A DNA stretch of 64,000 nt from Paenibacillus sp. IHBB 10380 (GCF_000949425.1 NZ_CP010976.1:3782001-3846000), one strand, 5' to 3'; numbered from the stretch's first letter, positions 45,432-54,299 are shown. The notes: a model not told the origin generated them from the letters alone. Numbers and translations are program-made.

Positions 45432-45539
45432 TTATACTTGAATTGCCCGGTCTCTTGCCCATGCTTCTCCCATAACTGGTAAAAATAATTCAGATAAATG
45501 TTGGCCAATAACGGTGAGATTCACTGCATCTTCTTTCAT
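45432..45539 (-). CDS. Possible 35-codon ORF
   Basis: MKEDAVNLTVIGQHLSELFL then PVMGEAWARDRAIQV, with GGAGTG five bases before the ATG. It looks like the N terminus of a longer protein that has been cut off. No family recognised. Confidence 0.3.
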   Translation of the reverse strand: MKEDAVNLTVIGQHLSELFLPVMGEAWARDRAIQV

Positions 45540-45559
45540 ATCGTCACTCCTATATGCCG

Positions 45560-45650
45560 GAGGATTCTTCGCTAATCACTCCAAGTTGTAGACAGCCCCT
45601 CCCGTGACCGGACTTTCACCGGCTAGAACATGCGTGCTTATCTGGGCAGG
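45560..45650 (-). other. Structured non-coding sequence of unknown type
   Basis: On the minus strand AGCCGG-tgaaagt-CCGG-TCACGGGAGGGG is followed by GATTAGCGAAGAATCC. The CCGGTGAAAGTCCGG hairpin is like sequences seen in domain I of some group II introns, but no intron-encoded protein or catalytic domain V was found. May be a remnant. Confidence 0.3.
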
Positions 45651-45659
45651 CAACACAAT

Positions 45660-45701
45660 AAAAAAGATGACTCCTGATAAAGATAAAATCAGAAGTCATC
45701 T
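45660..45701 (-). terminator. Terminator of the LPMO gene
   Basis: AGATGACTcCTGAT/ATCAGaAGTCATCT forms a 13-bp stem with one mismatch; the minus strand continues TTTTTTATTG. It is 33 bases past the LPMO stop. Confidence 0.85.
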
Positions 45702-45733
45702 ACATGATGAATTAAAATAAAGGCTATCTAAGC

Positions 45734-47077
45734 TTAAGGAATCAATTTCCAAACGTCAGCTCCAGCGGAACCCGGCATTTCGCCTTGGGTCCACCATTTG
45801 GCTTCATAGTTAGCTCCATTATGCGTAACCTTGTTGCCACCGACATAGACCGTTGAAGCGTTCCATTCCGTATAAGTTATAGGAGCAGCAGGCGTCGTAA
45901 CGTTAACCGTATTACTTTCTGCTGACACATTGCCACTGGCATCAACGGCCTTTACGGTAAAGGTGTAGGCTGTATTTGCCGTCAGATTGCTGACGAGATA
46001 TTCCAGAGTCGATCCAGAGACGGTAGCCACGAGAGTGGTGCCGCGGAATACTTGGTACCCCGTCACTGCTACGTTATCACTCGATGCACTCCACACCAAA
46101 GGCACCGTTGTCGAGGTTGTGCTACCCATTACATGTAAGCTTGTTGGAGCTGTTGGTGGAACAATATCCGGTCCTGTAATGGTAAGAGTCGTGAAGGGAG
46201 CCGAATTACTCTCTGCGGATACGTTCCCAGCTGCATCGAATGCTTTCACAGTAATGTTGTACGATGTATTGGACGTTAGACCTGTCAAATTGTAGCTGAT
46301 AGCTCCATTGGTGGAAGCAATCTGTGTCGAACCGTTGAAGATCCGATAGCCGGCTACGCCAACATTGTCCGTGGAAGCTGTCCAGGTAACTGTTGCACTT
46401 GTCGTTGCGATATTGGATACTGTTACGCTAGCAGGTGCAGTTGGAGCTATGTTATCAAGATTGCCAGCAAAGTTTACATCTATGACATTATAGAAAGCGT
46501 TGGCTGTATCTGCAATTTCCCATACGGCCAGAATGACCTGATATCCCGTTCTGTTAGGAACGTTGCAAGTGTCCGAATAAGTGCCCCCCGGCGTCCCATG
46601 ATAGGATACGCTGCAGAAAGGCGCCAAATCGAAGGAAGCACGGCTAAGCGGTGCATTTGGATTCCAGTCTTGCTTAGTAATGTAATATTTCCAGCTCGAT
46701 GTAGCGTGAGGGACTTTAATATTCCAATTGAACGTAGTCGTACCCGGACTTAAGTTTACCTTAGACCAACGGGTCGCTGATTGATCGTCGAGTGGAGCAA
46801 ACTGACCGTTAGCGCTTGCAATTTTACCGTCTGCCGGACCCGCTGCGGGAAATCCTTTAAGCGCTTCAAGACTGTATGGCTCATAAATGATAAGACCACA
46901 ATTTTTATTGACTCCACTGGCACATAGAGCTGCACGGCTAGATGGACTATTTACGTAACCGTGTGCAGAGGCTTTGCCCTCTAACCCAAAGAACATAGCC
47001 ATAGCCAGCATCAGCATCATGCCACTAGCGACTAGTAATTTTATCTTTCCTGGTCTAGTTAAACTTAGAATTGTCAA
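45734..47077 (-). CDS. AA10 lytic polysaccharide monooxygenase, multidomain
   Basis: A 447-residue secreted copper enzyme that oxidatively cleaves chitin or cellulose. A signal peptide ends at GKASA, leaving His39 as the mature N terminus (HGYVNSPSSRA). The second histidine-brace ligand is His124 (KVPHATSSW) and the axial Phe lies in NAFYNVIDV. Two fibronectin type III repeats follow (APASVTVSNIATTSATVTW; TSLHVMGSTTSTTVPLVWSA), then a C-terminal CBM5/12-like chitin-binding module (TYTEWNASTVYVGGNKV, YEAKWWTQGEMPG). The architecture matches chitin-active LPMOs of Bacillales. Confidence 0.93.
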   Translation of the reverse strand: MTILSLTRPGKIKLLVASGMMLMLAMAMFFGLEGKASAHGYVNSPSSRAALCASGVNKNCGLIIYEPYSLEALKGFPAAGPADGKIASANGQFAPLDDQSATRWSKVNLSPGTTTFNWNIKVPHATSSWKYYITKQDWNPNAPLSRASFDLAPFCSVSYHGTPGGTYSDTCNVPNRTGYQVILAVWEIADTANAFYNVIDVNFAGNLDNIAPTAPASVTVSNIATTSATVTWTASTDNVGVAGYRIFNGSTQIASTNGAISYNLTGLTSNTSYNITVKAFDAAGNVSAESNSAPFTTLTITGPDIVPPTAPTSLHVMGSTTSTTVPLVWSASSDNVAVTGYQVFRGTTLVATVSGSTLEYLVSNLTANTAYTFTVKAVDASGNVSAESNTVNVTTPAAPITYTEWNASTVYVGGNKVTHNGANYEAKWWTQGEMPGSAGADVWKLIP

Positions 47078-47650
47078 TCTAAATATCCTCCTCTTAATGT
47101 TCTTAATGGTGTAACCAGAGCTAAGTTTCCTTCACAAATGATCGAGCGCCACCTCCCCTTCAACCTGATTGTCAATAATCAGCAGGATTTCATGGTGAAA
47201 GTTATCCTATCCTCCTAAGCAAGAACATGTATATAAACTCTTTATGAGTTTATAACGATACTCAGAAACCAACATATGAAAGCGATTACAATAAGAGAGC
47301 AGGTTCAAACATGTACAAAATGCAACCACTTATGCGAAGTAAATTATGCTGTGGCATTAATCACATTTTAAATATACATAAAATGTATTATTTTATAATA
47401 ATTATTATTACAAATATTTTCTTTTCTTTCTCTTCGTCTCATTAGAACAACAAGAACAGGCTACCTAGCTTAGATAGCCTGTTGGTTACTAATCAGTCGT
47501 ATTAAGTCGATAAGAAAAACGTCAATTAACATACTTTCACGGAAGGCAGACCGTACTTAGAGGAAGTTTATTCTTGCGATATCAGGAAGATTATCTTGAA
47601 AATTTATACGAGGAAAAATAAGCACTTGATAAATATATCGAGTTGATAGA
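47078..47650. other. Long AT-rich upstream region of the LPMO gene
   Basis: About 570 bases without a gene, containing the LPMO promoter region, AT runs near 47370-47420, and a 9-bp hairpin AACAGGCTA/TAGCCTGTT at 47455-47483 without a T run. Confidence 0.5.
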
Positions 47651-47875
47651 TGACCGCTACGCGGATGGATTGTCCAAGCGAATCGCTGTTGCCCCCAATT
47701 TTTTTAATATAGCGCTGCAGCAGTTAAAATTCAGGGGTAAAGCGTATGCTTTCGAAGTAGCTTTCCAAGGGAAAGCTTTTAGGCGAACGCTACGCTTCAC
47801 CACGACAATTCATCCTCTCCGCTACCATCAGCATTGATTTGTATTGTCTGCAAGCATTGATTATGAATTAGAGCC
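47651..47875 (+). repeat. Dispersed ~226-bp repeat, copy 2
   Basis: Full copy of the element at 32891-33118, 35 bases upstream of the IS left end. A 64-codon frame here (MIDDRYADGLSKRIAVAPNF...) is not kept in copy 1 and is not called. Confidence 0.85.
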
Positions 47876-47910
47876 GCTAAATACATATTAAATCTTATGT
47901 TTATGTTTAT

Positions 47911-49491
47911 ATTCGAATGAATTTCATAAATCCAAAGCCTTACTGGGCTTGGGTTTTTGAGGCGTGAAAAAAGGAGTACCTCCCCAGATCTCGAAGTGTT
48001 TAGTACCGCTACTTCACACAGAGAGAAGGTTGGAACTCCCATGTATGGTATTCAACAAGAAAGTCTATTTTCCTTGGAGCATTTATTGGAAATGTCACCC
48101 AAGGATACGTATGGCCACCTTTTTGAGACGTTAGACATCAATCCCTTTTTACGTGCGGTATCGAAAAAAGCATTTCTAGGGGCACCGACGCAGCTGAATT
48201 ACGTGGCCATGCTGCAATCCCTTTTCATCCGAATTGTCGAACGCATTCCGACGATCAAGGATCTTAGAAAACGCCTGAAGCGAAGTATTGAATTCAGCAC
48301 GGATTGCGGCTTTACCGGATCGGATCGGATTCCAAGCGAAGCTTCGTATACGCGGCTTATTCAAAAACTTCAAACGTCCCCTGTTTTTCAGCAATCGCAA
48401 GAAAGCATCGTGCAACAAGCCTTTCAAGAAGGCTTTATCGATGGATCCAACGCCGCGGTGGATGCCACGCACGTTGAAGCTAGGGATCGTGGACCAGGCA
48501 AGAAAAAAGACGATGTGGATGCATTGGAAACGGAAATACCCACGAAGAAACGCGGACGCAAATCGAAGGCTGAGCGCGAGCAATGGATAAAGGAACAACT
48601 TGAACTGGAAGAAAATCGTCCCCTTTTCGAGAAGAAAGTAGAAGCCCAATTGCCCTACTCATACGACGAGTTGGTAGCGGAAATTCCACTGAATCCTGCC
48701 TGGGGTGTGAAGAAGAATTCGGAAGGGAAAAACGTGTTCTGGTACGGGTTTAAAGCCCATCTATTGGTGGATTGCAAAAGCCAATATCTCCTTACCGCCT
48801 TGCTTTCTTCCGGCAACATCAACGATGGCAAGATGGCGATTCCCTTACTAAAAGGACTCGCCGAAAGACATCCTGAACTGCCTGTAATGCATGTGCTTGA
48901 AGATGCCGGTTATGATTTAGTTCCGATTTACAAGCAAGTCGAAACCATGGGCGCACGAGCACTCATCGACTACAACCGCCGCAATGAAAAGCAGGATGAA
49001 GACATGGACAACTACTTTCGTCCGATCTGTAAAGAAGGGCACGCTTATCGGTATAACAGCTTTGACGCGAAATACGGCACCATTAAATATACGCAGCCCA
49101 AAGCGTGCCAGGACTGTCCGTTGAACGACGGGCAATGCCAAAATGTCTTTAAAAAGAAAGTGGAAGACAATCCAAGAAGATATACCGTTCCTGCTCGCGG
49201 CAGCGACAGTTACTATGAGCTGTACAAGAAAAGAACAGCCGTAGAACGAGTAAATGCGTATTTGAAAGAATACTTTCAGTTGAACAACATTCGTCATCGT
49301 GGGGCACTAGCGAAAGTGGATTTCGAGCTTGCTTGTCTCACCTATAATGCCTGCAAATTGACCGTTGATCGCTTAAACCACCGATTGAGAACACAAAGAG
49401 TAGCCGCATAACTCCCAATTTAAAAAATTGCAGGTTGTACGATTCGGTTAATCTGATCACTGAGAAATCGATTTATGAAATTGATTCGAAT
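47911..49491 (+). mobile_element. Insertion sequence, IS1182-like, copy A (intact)
   Basis: Terminal inverted repeats AATTTCATAAATC (left, 47920) and its complement GATTTATGAAATT (right). ATTCGAAT lies just outside both ends, so it is either part of the inverted repeats or an 8-bp palindromic target duplication. A terminator-like hairpin (CCAAAGCC-ttact-GGGCTTGGGTTTTT) follows the left end and would block read-through into the transposase gene. Confidence 0.8.
48041..49411 (+). CDS. DDE transposase (IS1182-like, DUF772 N terminus)
   Basis: A 456-residue transposase. The N terminus has the DUF772-type region (FLGAPTQLNYVAMLQSLFIR, FTGSDRIPSEASYTRLIQKL), catalytic Asp candidates in NAAVDATHVEA and LEDAGYDLVPI, a Cys set (CKEGHAYRY...CQDCPLNDGQC) and a late Glu in KKRTAVERVNAYLKEYF. 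ATG 48041 is preferred to the earlier frame start at 47957. Intact; about 85-90% like copy B by eye. Family assignment within the IS5/IS1182 group is uncertain. Confidence 0.88.
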   Translation: MYGIQQESLFSLEHLLEMSPKDTYGHLFETLDINPFLRAVSKKAFLGAPTQLNYVAMLQSLFIRIVERIPTIKDLRKRLKRSIEFSTDCGFTGSDRIPSEASYTRLIQKLQTSPVFQQSQESIVQQAFQEGFIDGSNAAVDATHVEARDRGPGKKKDDVDALETEIPTKKRGRKSKAEREQWIKEQLELEENRPLFEKKVEAQLPYSYDELVAEIPLNPAWGVKKNSEGKNVFWYGFKAHLLVDCKSQYLLTALLSSGNINDGKMAIPLLKGLAERHPELPVMHVLEDAGYDLVPIYKQVETMGARALIDYNRRNEKQDEDMDNYFRPICKEGHAYRYNSFDAKYGTIKYTQPKACQDCPLNDGQCQNVFKKKVEDNPRRYTVPARGSDSYYELYKKRTAVERVNAYLKEYFQLNNIRHRGALAKVDFELACLTYNACKLTVDRLNHRLRTQRVAA

Positions 49492-49583
49492 CTCTACTAA
49501 TAATTTTGGAGCGAGTAGTCGGATCAGCTTCTCATTAAGTCCTGAAGGAGCAAATTCTAACAACCTTGACTGCCCGTTCGCTT

Positions 49584-49613
49584 AACAGGCTGCCGATGTC
49601 CCGGCAGCCTGTT
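49584..49613. terminator. Strong hairpin downstream of the IS
   Basis: AACAGGCTGCCG-atgtcc-CGGCAGCCTGTT, a perfect 12-bp stem. The T content after it is modest on both strands. Confidence 0.55.
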
Positions 49614-49684
49614 GTTGTCATTGCGCTATCGTTCTCCGTAATTTTTTCCGTTTCATGAGCCAACCCCAGATTAGCGCTGTAAGA

Positions 49685-49715
49685 CAAGAGCGCCGATCCT
49701 ATGGATCGGCGCTTG
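49685..49715 (-). terminator. Terminator of the GC-rich hydrolase gene
   Basis: CAAG(A)GCGCCGATCC-tat-GGATCGGCGCTTG: a 14-bp stem with one bulge, 16 bases after the stop at 49731. Confidence 0.65.
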
Positions 49716-49730
49716 TCCGTTTACGCTTGC

Positions 49731-51404
49731 TTATTGCGGTTCTGCTGCAGACACACCGTTCAGCCAATCCGCGATATCCGAGATAACTTGATACGGAATA
49801 TTGCCAGGTATGGCGTACTCGGCGCCTGTTGATGGCTGGTCAACGGATACGAAGAAGTGATTCAGCTTCGGATATAATTTGTAGGATACGTCCGTTCGTG
49901 CGGTCAGCGCCTTTTTCCAGCCTTCCAACTGGTCGGGACCGACCTGGAAATCGTTCTCGCCCTGCATGATCAACATAGGCGTTTTTTGGTCCTTGGCGAA
50001 CTCTCCAGCGTAATAGTTGCGGAAATCGAACCACCAGACCGGATTTTGCACGGCGAAATTTTTAGGAATATGGGTGACGGAATATTGTGGATCCTTCAGC
50101 AGTGCCATCTGCTGTTCCCATATTTGTACCTGCCGTTCCAGCGCATCGGTCGGTTGTCCCGCCTGCTTGGCGCGTTCCGCCGCTTGTTGGTACTGAGTAA
50201 GGAGTAGGTCCTCGAACGGTTCCGAGGGGCCAGCCATGACGATTGCGCCGGCGATGGAGCCGGTACTGTCCTGCTGCACGATTCGTGGAACGAGCATTCC
50301 GCCCTGGCTGTGGCCCAGCACGAATATTTGTGCGGCATCCACTTCTGGTTGCTGCTGCAGGACCTTCACCGCCGCCAACGCATCGTCCACCGATTCATCC
50401 TTGACGGTAAACTGCGGATTCAGCGCGCTTTGAAGCGTATGCTCATAGGTCCGTTTCTCAAATCTTAGCACGGCAATATGTTGGGCTGCCAGACCGGCCG
50501 CCAGATCACGGAACGGCATGTAAGCGCCGGTCGACTCATCCCGATCCCCCGGTCCGGAGCCATGCACAAGAACTACAGCGGTGAAAGGCCCTTCCCCTTT
50601 CGGAAGGGTTAACGTACCTGGCAGCGAACGCTCCCCTTCGCCGACAACGACTTGCCGCTCCACGTATAGCGCCGGGTTATCGTAGGATGGTTTCTGATAA
50701 GCGCCGGATGGCAAATAGGGCAAATATAAATCATCGATTTTTCCGGTGTCATCGAAACGGATGATGATACCGAAAGGCGTCTGCTGCGGTGTAGCGTAAC
50801 CGAGCATCGCATTATTATGTACCACTGTCTTCTCTTGATCGAGCATAAGCAATTGAGTCGGGGAGCCGTATACGGTAGTATTGCTGACCCAGTACGTCTG
50901 CAGCAATTGCTCCGGTAGCTGCTGCTGCAATCGCTGGTTCATCATCGCTCTCGCATCTTCAAACTGGCCTGATTGCAGCAAGTGTACAAAATAGCTGCCC
51001 CGCGTCTTGACATCTTTCGGTCCAACGAGGAGACCAGCTTGCGGATCCCAGTCCACGTCAACGTCGAATGCTTGTCTGATCGTGTCCAGCGATATGAGCA
51101 TTTGGCCGCCCGACAAACCCGCCTTGCTGTCCATCGTCCGCGCTTGCCGATTCACAAGGGCCGTATCAGCGCCAAGCGTGACCACAAGCTCCACCTGTCC
51201 GCGAGTGACGACCGCTTGCCGATTGTCCGCATTCCAATCCACGACCGCGCCGATCGATTCCGCAACTGTCCTCAACGGCACCTTCTCTGTTCCGTCATCC
51301 CTCCCTGCGCCCGCAGCCCAAGCCTGCAAAGGCAGCAAAGTTAAAAGTATCAGCGTTGCTCCAGCAGTACGCCATTTTATCCTTGTCCGTCCCATTGTCG
51401 CCAT
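49731..51404 (-). CDS. Secreted alpha/beta hydrolase with copper-amine-oxidase-like N-terminal domain
   Basis: A 557-residue exported protein: signal peptide ending near LQAWAAG, a copper amine oxidase N-terminal-like domain (VPLRTVAESIGAVVDWNADN, DVDWDPQAGLLVG), a DUF3887-like segment (YFVHLLQSGQFEDARAMMNQ) and an alpha/beta hydrolase with oxyanion AVVLVHGSGPGDRDES, nucleophile VLGHSQGG, acid in LIMQGENDFQV and His in LNHFFVS. Codons are markedly richer in G and C than in neighbouring genes, which points to transfer, and IS copy A is next to it. Substrate unknown. Confidence 0.87.
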   Translation of the reverse strand: MATMGRTRIKWRTAGATLILLTLLPLQAWAAGAGRDDGTEKVPLRTVAESIGAVVDWNADNRQAVVTRGQVELVVTLGADTALVNRQARTMDSKAGLSGGQMLISLDTIRQAFDVDVDWDPQAGLLVGPKDVKTRGSYFVHLLQSGQFEDARAMMNQRLQQQLPEQLLQTYWVSNTTVYGSPTQLLMLDQEKTVVHNNAMLGYATPQQTPFGIIIRFDDTGKIDDLYLPYLPSGAYQKPSYDNPALYVERQVVVGEGERSLPGTLTLPKGEGPFTAVVLVHGSGPGDRDESTGAYMPFRDLAAGLAAQHIAVLRFEKRTYEHTLQSALNPQFTVKDESVDDALAAVKVLQQQPEVDAAQIFVLGHSQGGMLVPRIVQQDSTGSIAGAIVMAGPSEPFEDLLLTQYQQAAERAKQAGQPTDALERQVQIWEQQMALLKDPQYSVTHIPKNFAVQNPVWWFDFRNYYAGEFAKDQKTPMLIMQGENDFQVGPDQLEGWKKALTARTDVSYKLYPKLNHFFVSVDQPSTGAEYAIPGNIPYQVISDIADWLNGVSAAEPQ

Positions 51405-51564
51405 CCATAATCACCTCGGATTGATTAATAGTTTGTCTATTTCATACAGAATATAACAGAAAGAACAAAAAATATCAACAATCTCATCCGCCGCGCAAAA
51501 AAGACCGTTACTTCTATGAAAAAGCAGAGTGCCGGAGTGCTATACTTTTTCAACTATCGTTCGA

Positions 51565-51654
51565 CGTTAGTTCAAAGAACAGTTCATCAACAAATTATCA
51601 CTTCACTTTTTTAGAAATATTTTTACTTATTTCTTCAGGATTTTCAATACCAAT
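51565..51654. repeat. 90-bp direct repeat, left copy (sdp island boundary)
   Basis: CGTTAGTTCAAAGAACAGTT and the next ~70 bases match 56684-56773 with a few changes. It includes the last 17 codons of a degenerate copy of the PH-like gene (minus-strand IENPEEISKNISKKVK, then stop). Confidence 0.8.
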
Positions 51655-51793
51655 TGGGTTGCACCCGTGTCGGTATCTAGAGTACCTGTTTGAGCAACTG
51701 CCACAGCTAAATAATTTTGGAGATTCCGAAGCACTAGAGCCATTCATGCCTTGGTCTACTTCGTTGCCGGATACATACCGAGTGAAGTAAGCT
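51627..51793 (-). pseudogene. Gene remnant fused to a duplicated 3' end
   Basis: Minus-strand codons read YFTRYVSGNEVDQGMNG in one frame and, after a shift, LVLRNLQNYLAVAVAQTGTL then DTDTGATQLVLKILKK in another, with a stop at 51627. Both look protein-like and probably came from one gene now broken by a frameshift. Family not recognised. Confidence 0.45.
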
Positions 51794-51947
51794 TTAAATA
51801 ATTATATCACAGCTCTTATCTTTTAGGTGGGGGCTACTTGACGTTTACCTTAAGAATATCTTGATGCATTCGAAGAGGAATGTCAGAAGAATTTCTGTTA
51901 TTTGTTAGTTGATTATGATGTTGTATTTTTTTGGAAATTGTCCACTT

Positions 51948-51975
51948 TTGTCAATTTTTAGACACAATATATATG
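51948..51975 (+). promoter_or_regulatory. Candidate promoter of the sdp-like operon
   Basis: TTGTCA, 16 bases, TATATG, about 100 bases upstream of sdpA. The match to the SigA consensus is moderate. A near-ideal ribosome site AAGGAGGTGA at 52041-52050 lies too far (25 bases) from the sdpA ATG and may instead translate a 10-codon leader. Confidence 0.3.
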
Positions 51976-52075
51976 AACGACAAAATTGATTGATAAAACT
52001 CTAGTACAGCCTAAATGGTAGCCAGACAGATTAGGTTGGGAAGGAGGTGAAAAAACAGAAAGGATTGGTATTAAT

Positions 52076-52624
52076 ATGAAGCAGAGAAGTAGGGGTTTAT
52101 TTGTAACGTTATGTGTCACCTCGTTAGTCGTTCTTGTATTATTCTTCTATAGCTGGCTAAATTTCTTGTCCGAAAGTGTGGTCAGCGCAAGTAGCGAGAA
52201 GAACGTTCTGCTTAAGATTATGCCGCAAGGCTGGTCGTTCTTTAGTAAGTCGCCACGTGATGATGAATTTGTTGTCCTTGATCCTGAAACACTGGAACTT
52301 GCTGTGCAATGGCCGAATGCATCAGCAGCGAACTTCTTTGGATTAAGCCGTTATGGCAGAGCACAAGGAATTGAGGCTGGAACACTCAGTTTCCAAGTGC
52401 CTCATGATCAGTGGCAAGTGTGTTCTGGGGATCTGAAAGGTTGTATGCAACAAGGTGAACGCACGGTAATTGAAGTAGTGAATAGCACACCTAACCCTAG
52501 TTTGTGTGCTAGTTATCTTCTTGTACAACGTAAACCTGTACCATGGGCATGGGCAAGCATTACCACACCTGAGGAACAACCATCGCAGTATGTGGAGGTG
52601 ATTGTAAATTGCTCACGAGATTAA
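52076..52624 (+). CDS. sdpA: SdpA-family antimicrobial peptide maturation protein
   Basis: A 182-residue protein with one N-terminal membrane segment (LFVTLCVTSLVVLVLFFYSW). The following domain (LKIMPQGWSFFSKSPRDDEF, VVLDPETLELA, SNWPNASAANFFGLSR-like, CSGDLKGC, SYLLVQRKPVPWAWA) fits SdpA, which with SdpB is needed to turn pro-SdpC into active SDP toxin in Bacillus subtilis. Bacillus SdpA is somewhat shorter. The 3' end overlaps sdpB by 16 bases. The family assignment relies strongly on the sdpB and sdpC neighbours. Confidence 0.8.
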   Translation: MKQRSRGLFVTLCVTSLVVLVLFFYSWLNFLSESVVSASSEKNVLLKIMPQGWSFFSKSPRDDEFVVLDPETLELAVQWPNASAANFFGLSRYGRAQGIEAGTLSFQVPHDQWQVCSGDLKGCMQQGERTVIEVVNSTPNPSLCASYLLVQRKPVPWAWASITTPEEQPSQYVEVIVNCSRD

Positions 52625-53598
52625 ACGAGAAGCTCCTGAACTATGTGAGCAAGCACAGTCCATGGACAAACGTGTATGGATTCGCGCGAAGTCTGATTGC
52701 ATTGGTTACGCTCACATTGTTCTTGTTCAATGACACATGGACAATATTTAGACCGATTGCTGGAGTTGCAGAGTTTCCGAATTGTTCGATATATCCGATC
52801 AGTGCCTTCTGTATACTACCGAGCGATTACTTGCCACTCACCAAGTGGATAGTCATTGTCTTGTTAGCTGTTATTGTTAGTGGATGGCGTCCAAGGTATA
52901 CAGGAATTATTCACTGGTGGATTGCGTCCTCCTTACTAAATACTGGTTCAACATTGGATGGTGGAGAGCAGGTAGCAACAGTGATCACCTTACTACTCAT
53001 CCCTATTACTCTGCTGGATAATCGAAAGTGGCACTGGCAAGCCCCTCAGTTTTCAAACTTACGGTGGGGACAGCATTCAAGTGTGATAGCATTTGTATTC
53101 TTATTCGCAATAAAGGTACAGATGTCAGTTATTTACTTTAATGCTGGTATTGCGAGGCTGAAAAATCCAGAATGGATAGACGGCTCAGCCGTGTATTATT
53201 ACTTCACTAGTACCATGCTGGGTTTTAATGACACAGCGCTGTCGCTGTTTAAGCCCCTTCTTATATCACCATTTGTGTTTGTGATCACATGGGGAACGAC
53301 GGTGGCAGAGTTGCTTCTGGCAGCAGCATTGTTGGCACCGATCAAACACTACAGGTGGTATTTTTGGATTGGTTTTCTGCTTCATGCATTAATTGCTGTA
53401 TTCCTAGGACTGTGGACGTTCTCTATGATTATGATTGCTAGTCTAATCCTTTCTTTCAGAGACTATGACGATGTATTCCATTTCGAATGGCTGAAGAAGT
53501 TAGGGCAGAAAAGTAGGCGAGAACACAAACCACAGGAAGCTATGATTCTAGAAGTTGTACAAGCGACAGGTATCCAAACGACATCGGACGTCCAGTAG
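52609..53598 (+). CDS. sdpB: SdpB-family membrane protein (HTTM domain)
   Basis: A 329-residue polytopic protein related to the HTTM/vitamin K-dependent gamma-carboxylase membrane fold. Seen: several membrane segments (LIALVTLTLFLFN, IVIVLLAVIVSGW, VIAFVFLFAIKVQMSVIY), the conserved FNAGIARLKNPEWIDGSAVY stretch and a C-terminal GFLLHALIAVFLGLWTFSMI. SdpB is required for SDP maturation. Start TTG 52609 has GGAGGTGA seven bases upstream. Confidence 0.88.
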   Translation: MLTRLNEKLLNYVSKHSPWTNVYGFARSLIALVTLTLFLFNDTWTIFRPIAGVAEFPNCSIYPISAFCILPSDYLPLTKWIVIVLLAVIVSGWRPRYTGIIHWWIASSLLNTGSTLDGGEQVATVITLLLIPITLLDNRKWHWQAPQFSNLRWGQHSSVIAFVFLFAIKVQMSVIYFNAGIARLKNPEWIDGSAVYYYFTSTMLGFNDTALSLFKPLLISPFVFVITWGTTVAELLLAAALLAPIKHYRWYFWIGFLLHALIAVFLGLWTFSMIMIASLILSFRDYDDVFHFEWLKKLGQKSRREHKPQEAMILEVVQATGIQTTSDVQ

Positions 53599-53678
53599 TT
53601 GGTGCGTAAAGCGGGTTTACGTTACTAAAACTCCTAAAGATGGTTGTTAAAAATTAAAATTTCAGGGAGATGAAGATT

Positions 53679-54299
53679 ATGCAGGTAACAAGTATATTCA
53701 AGCGTTCAGTCGTGGTGACCCTTGTGTTTGCAATGTTGGCAATGATGATGATTTTAAAACCTGTTAGTGCCCAGGATTTACCTACGAACAAGACGGATTT
53801 TTCAGGTGAGGAGTTGTTTCGCGGGATTGTCTTCTTACAAGGGGATGTAGTTAATTACATTCCTGAATTGAAGAAATTGAAAGATTCTGTTCCTAATGCA
53901 GAACCGCAAGGTGAAGAGCTTGAGCTTATGGATTCTATTATTTTAGCGATTAATGAACTAGATGCGGCATATTTTAACAATTTGAAAAATGCTATCGATT
54001 CAAATAATCCAAATCAGATTAAGTCAGAACTTGATTACGGTGGCGAATTGTTAGTTAAGACAAACTTGCTTCCTTTAAGTGACCTTGCTTACAAAGATAA
54101 TGGTGTTGGCGTAGGTCTCTGTGCTGTAGCTACAGTCTTTTCAGTCGCAATTGGTGCAGTTTCAATTGCTCTCGTAGCGGGTGTGGACACCTATGTAGTA
54201 GTTACTAGAGAATTTTGGTGGGGGAGTTCGGTTGCATCAATCAACGGAAACAGCATATCAGGCGAACGCCTTATTTCAAGTTTAGCTGTTAACCTTTAA
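53679..54299 (+). CDS. sdpC: SdpC-family toxin precursor (sporulation-delaying-protein type)
   Basis: A 206-residue pre-pro-toxin. The Sec signal peptide ends at PVSA (cleavage before QDLP). A helical pro region (ELKKLKDSVPNAEPQGEELE, INELDAAYFNNLKNAI) precedes a hydrophobic segment GVGVGLCAVATVFSVAIGAV and SIALVAGVDTYVVV, then REFWWGSS; this is the expected place of the excised peptide, which in Bacillus subtilis is a 42-residue membrane-active toxin with one disulfide. Only one cysteine (Cys148) is present here. ATG 53679 is chosen, since GGGAG lies nine bases upstream; the earlier in-frame ATG touches the ribosome site. Confidence 0.85.
   Translation: MQVTSIFKRSVVVTLVFAMLAMMMILKPVSAQDLPTNKTDFSGEELFRGIVFLQGDVVNYIPELKKLKDSVPNAEPQGEELELMDSIILAINELDAAYFNNLKNAIDSNNPNQIKSELDYGGELLVKTNLLPLSDLAYKDNGVGVGLCAVATVFSVAIGAVSIALVAGVDTYVVVTREFWWGSSVASINGNSISGERLISSLAVNL

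Noticed and set aside
45560..45650. Cobalamin riboswitch
   Set aside because: CCGGTGAAAGTCCGG resembles the B12-box neighbourhood, but the conserved CCCGCCACTG segment and upstream parts are missing and no cobalamin gene is near.
47643..47837. 64-codon ORF in the dispersed repeat
   Set aside because: The frame is not kept in the other copy of the repeat and has no ribosome site.
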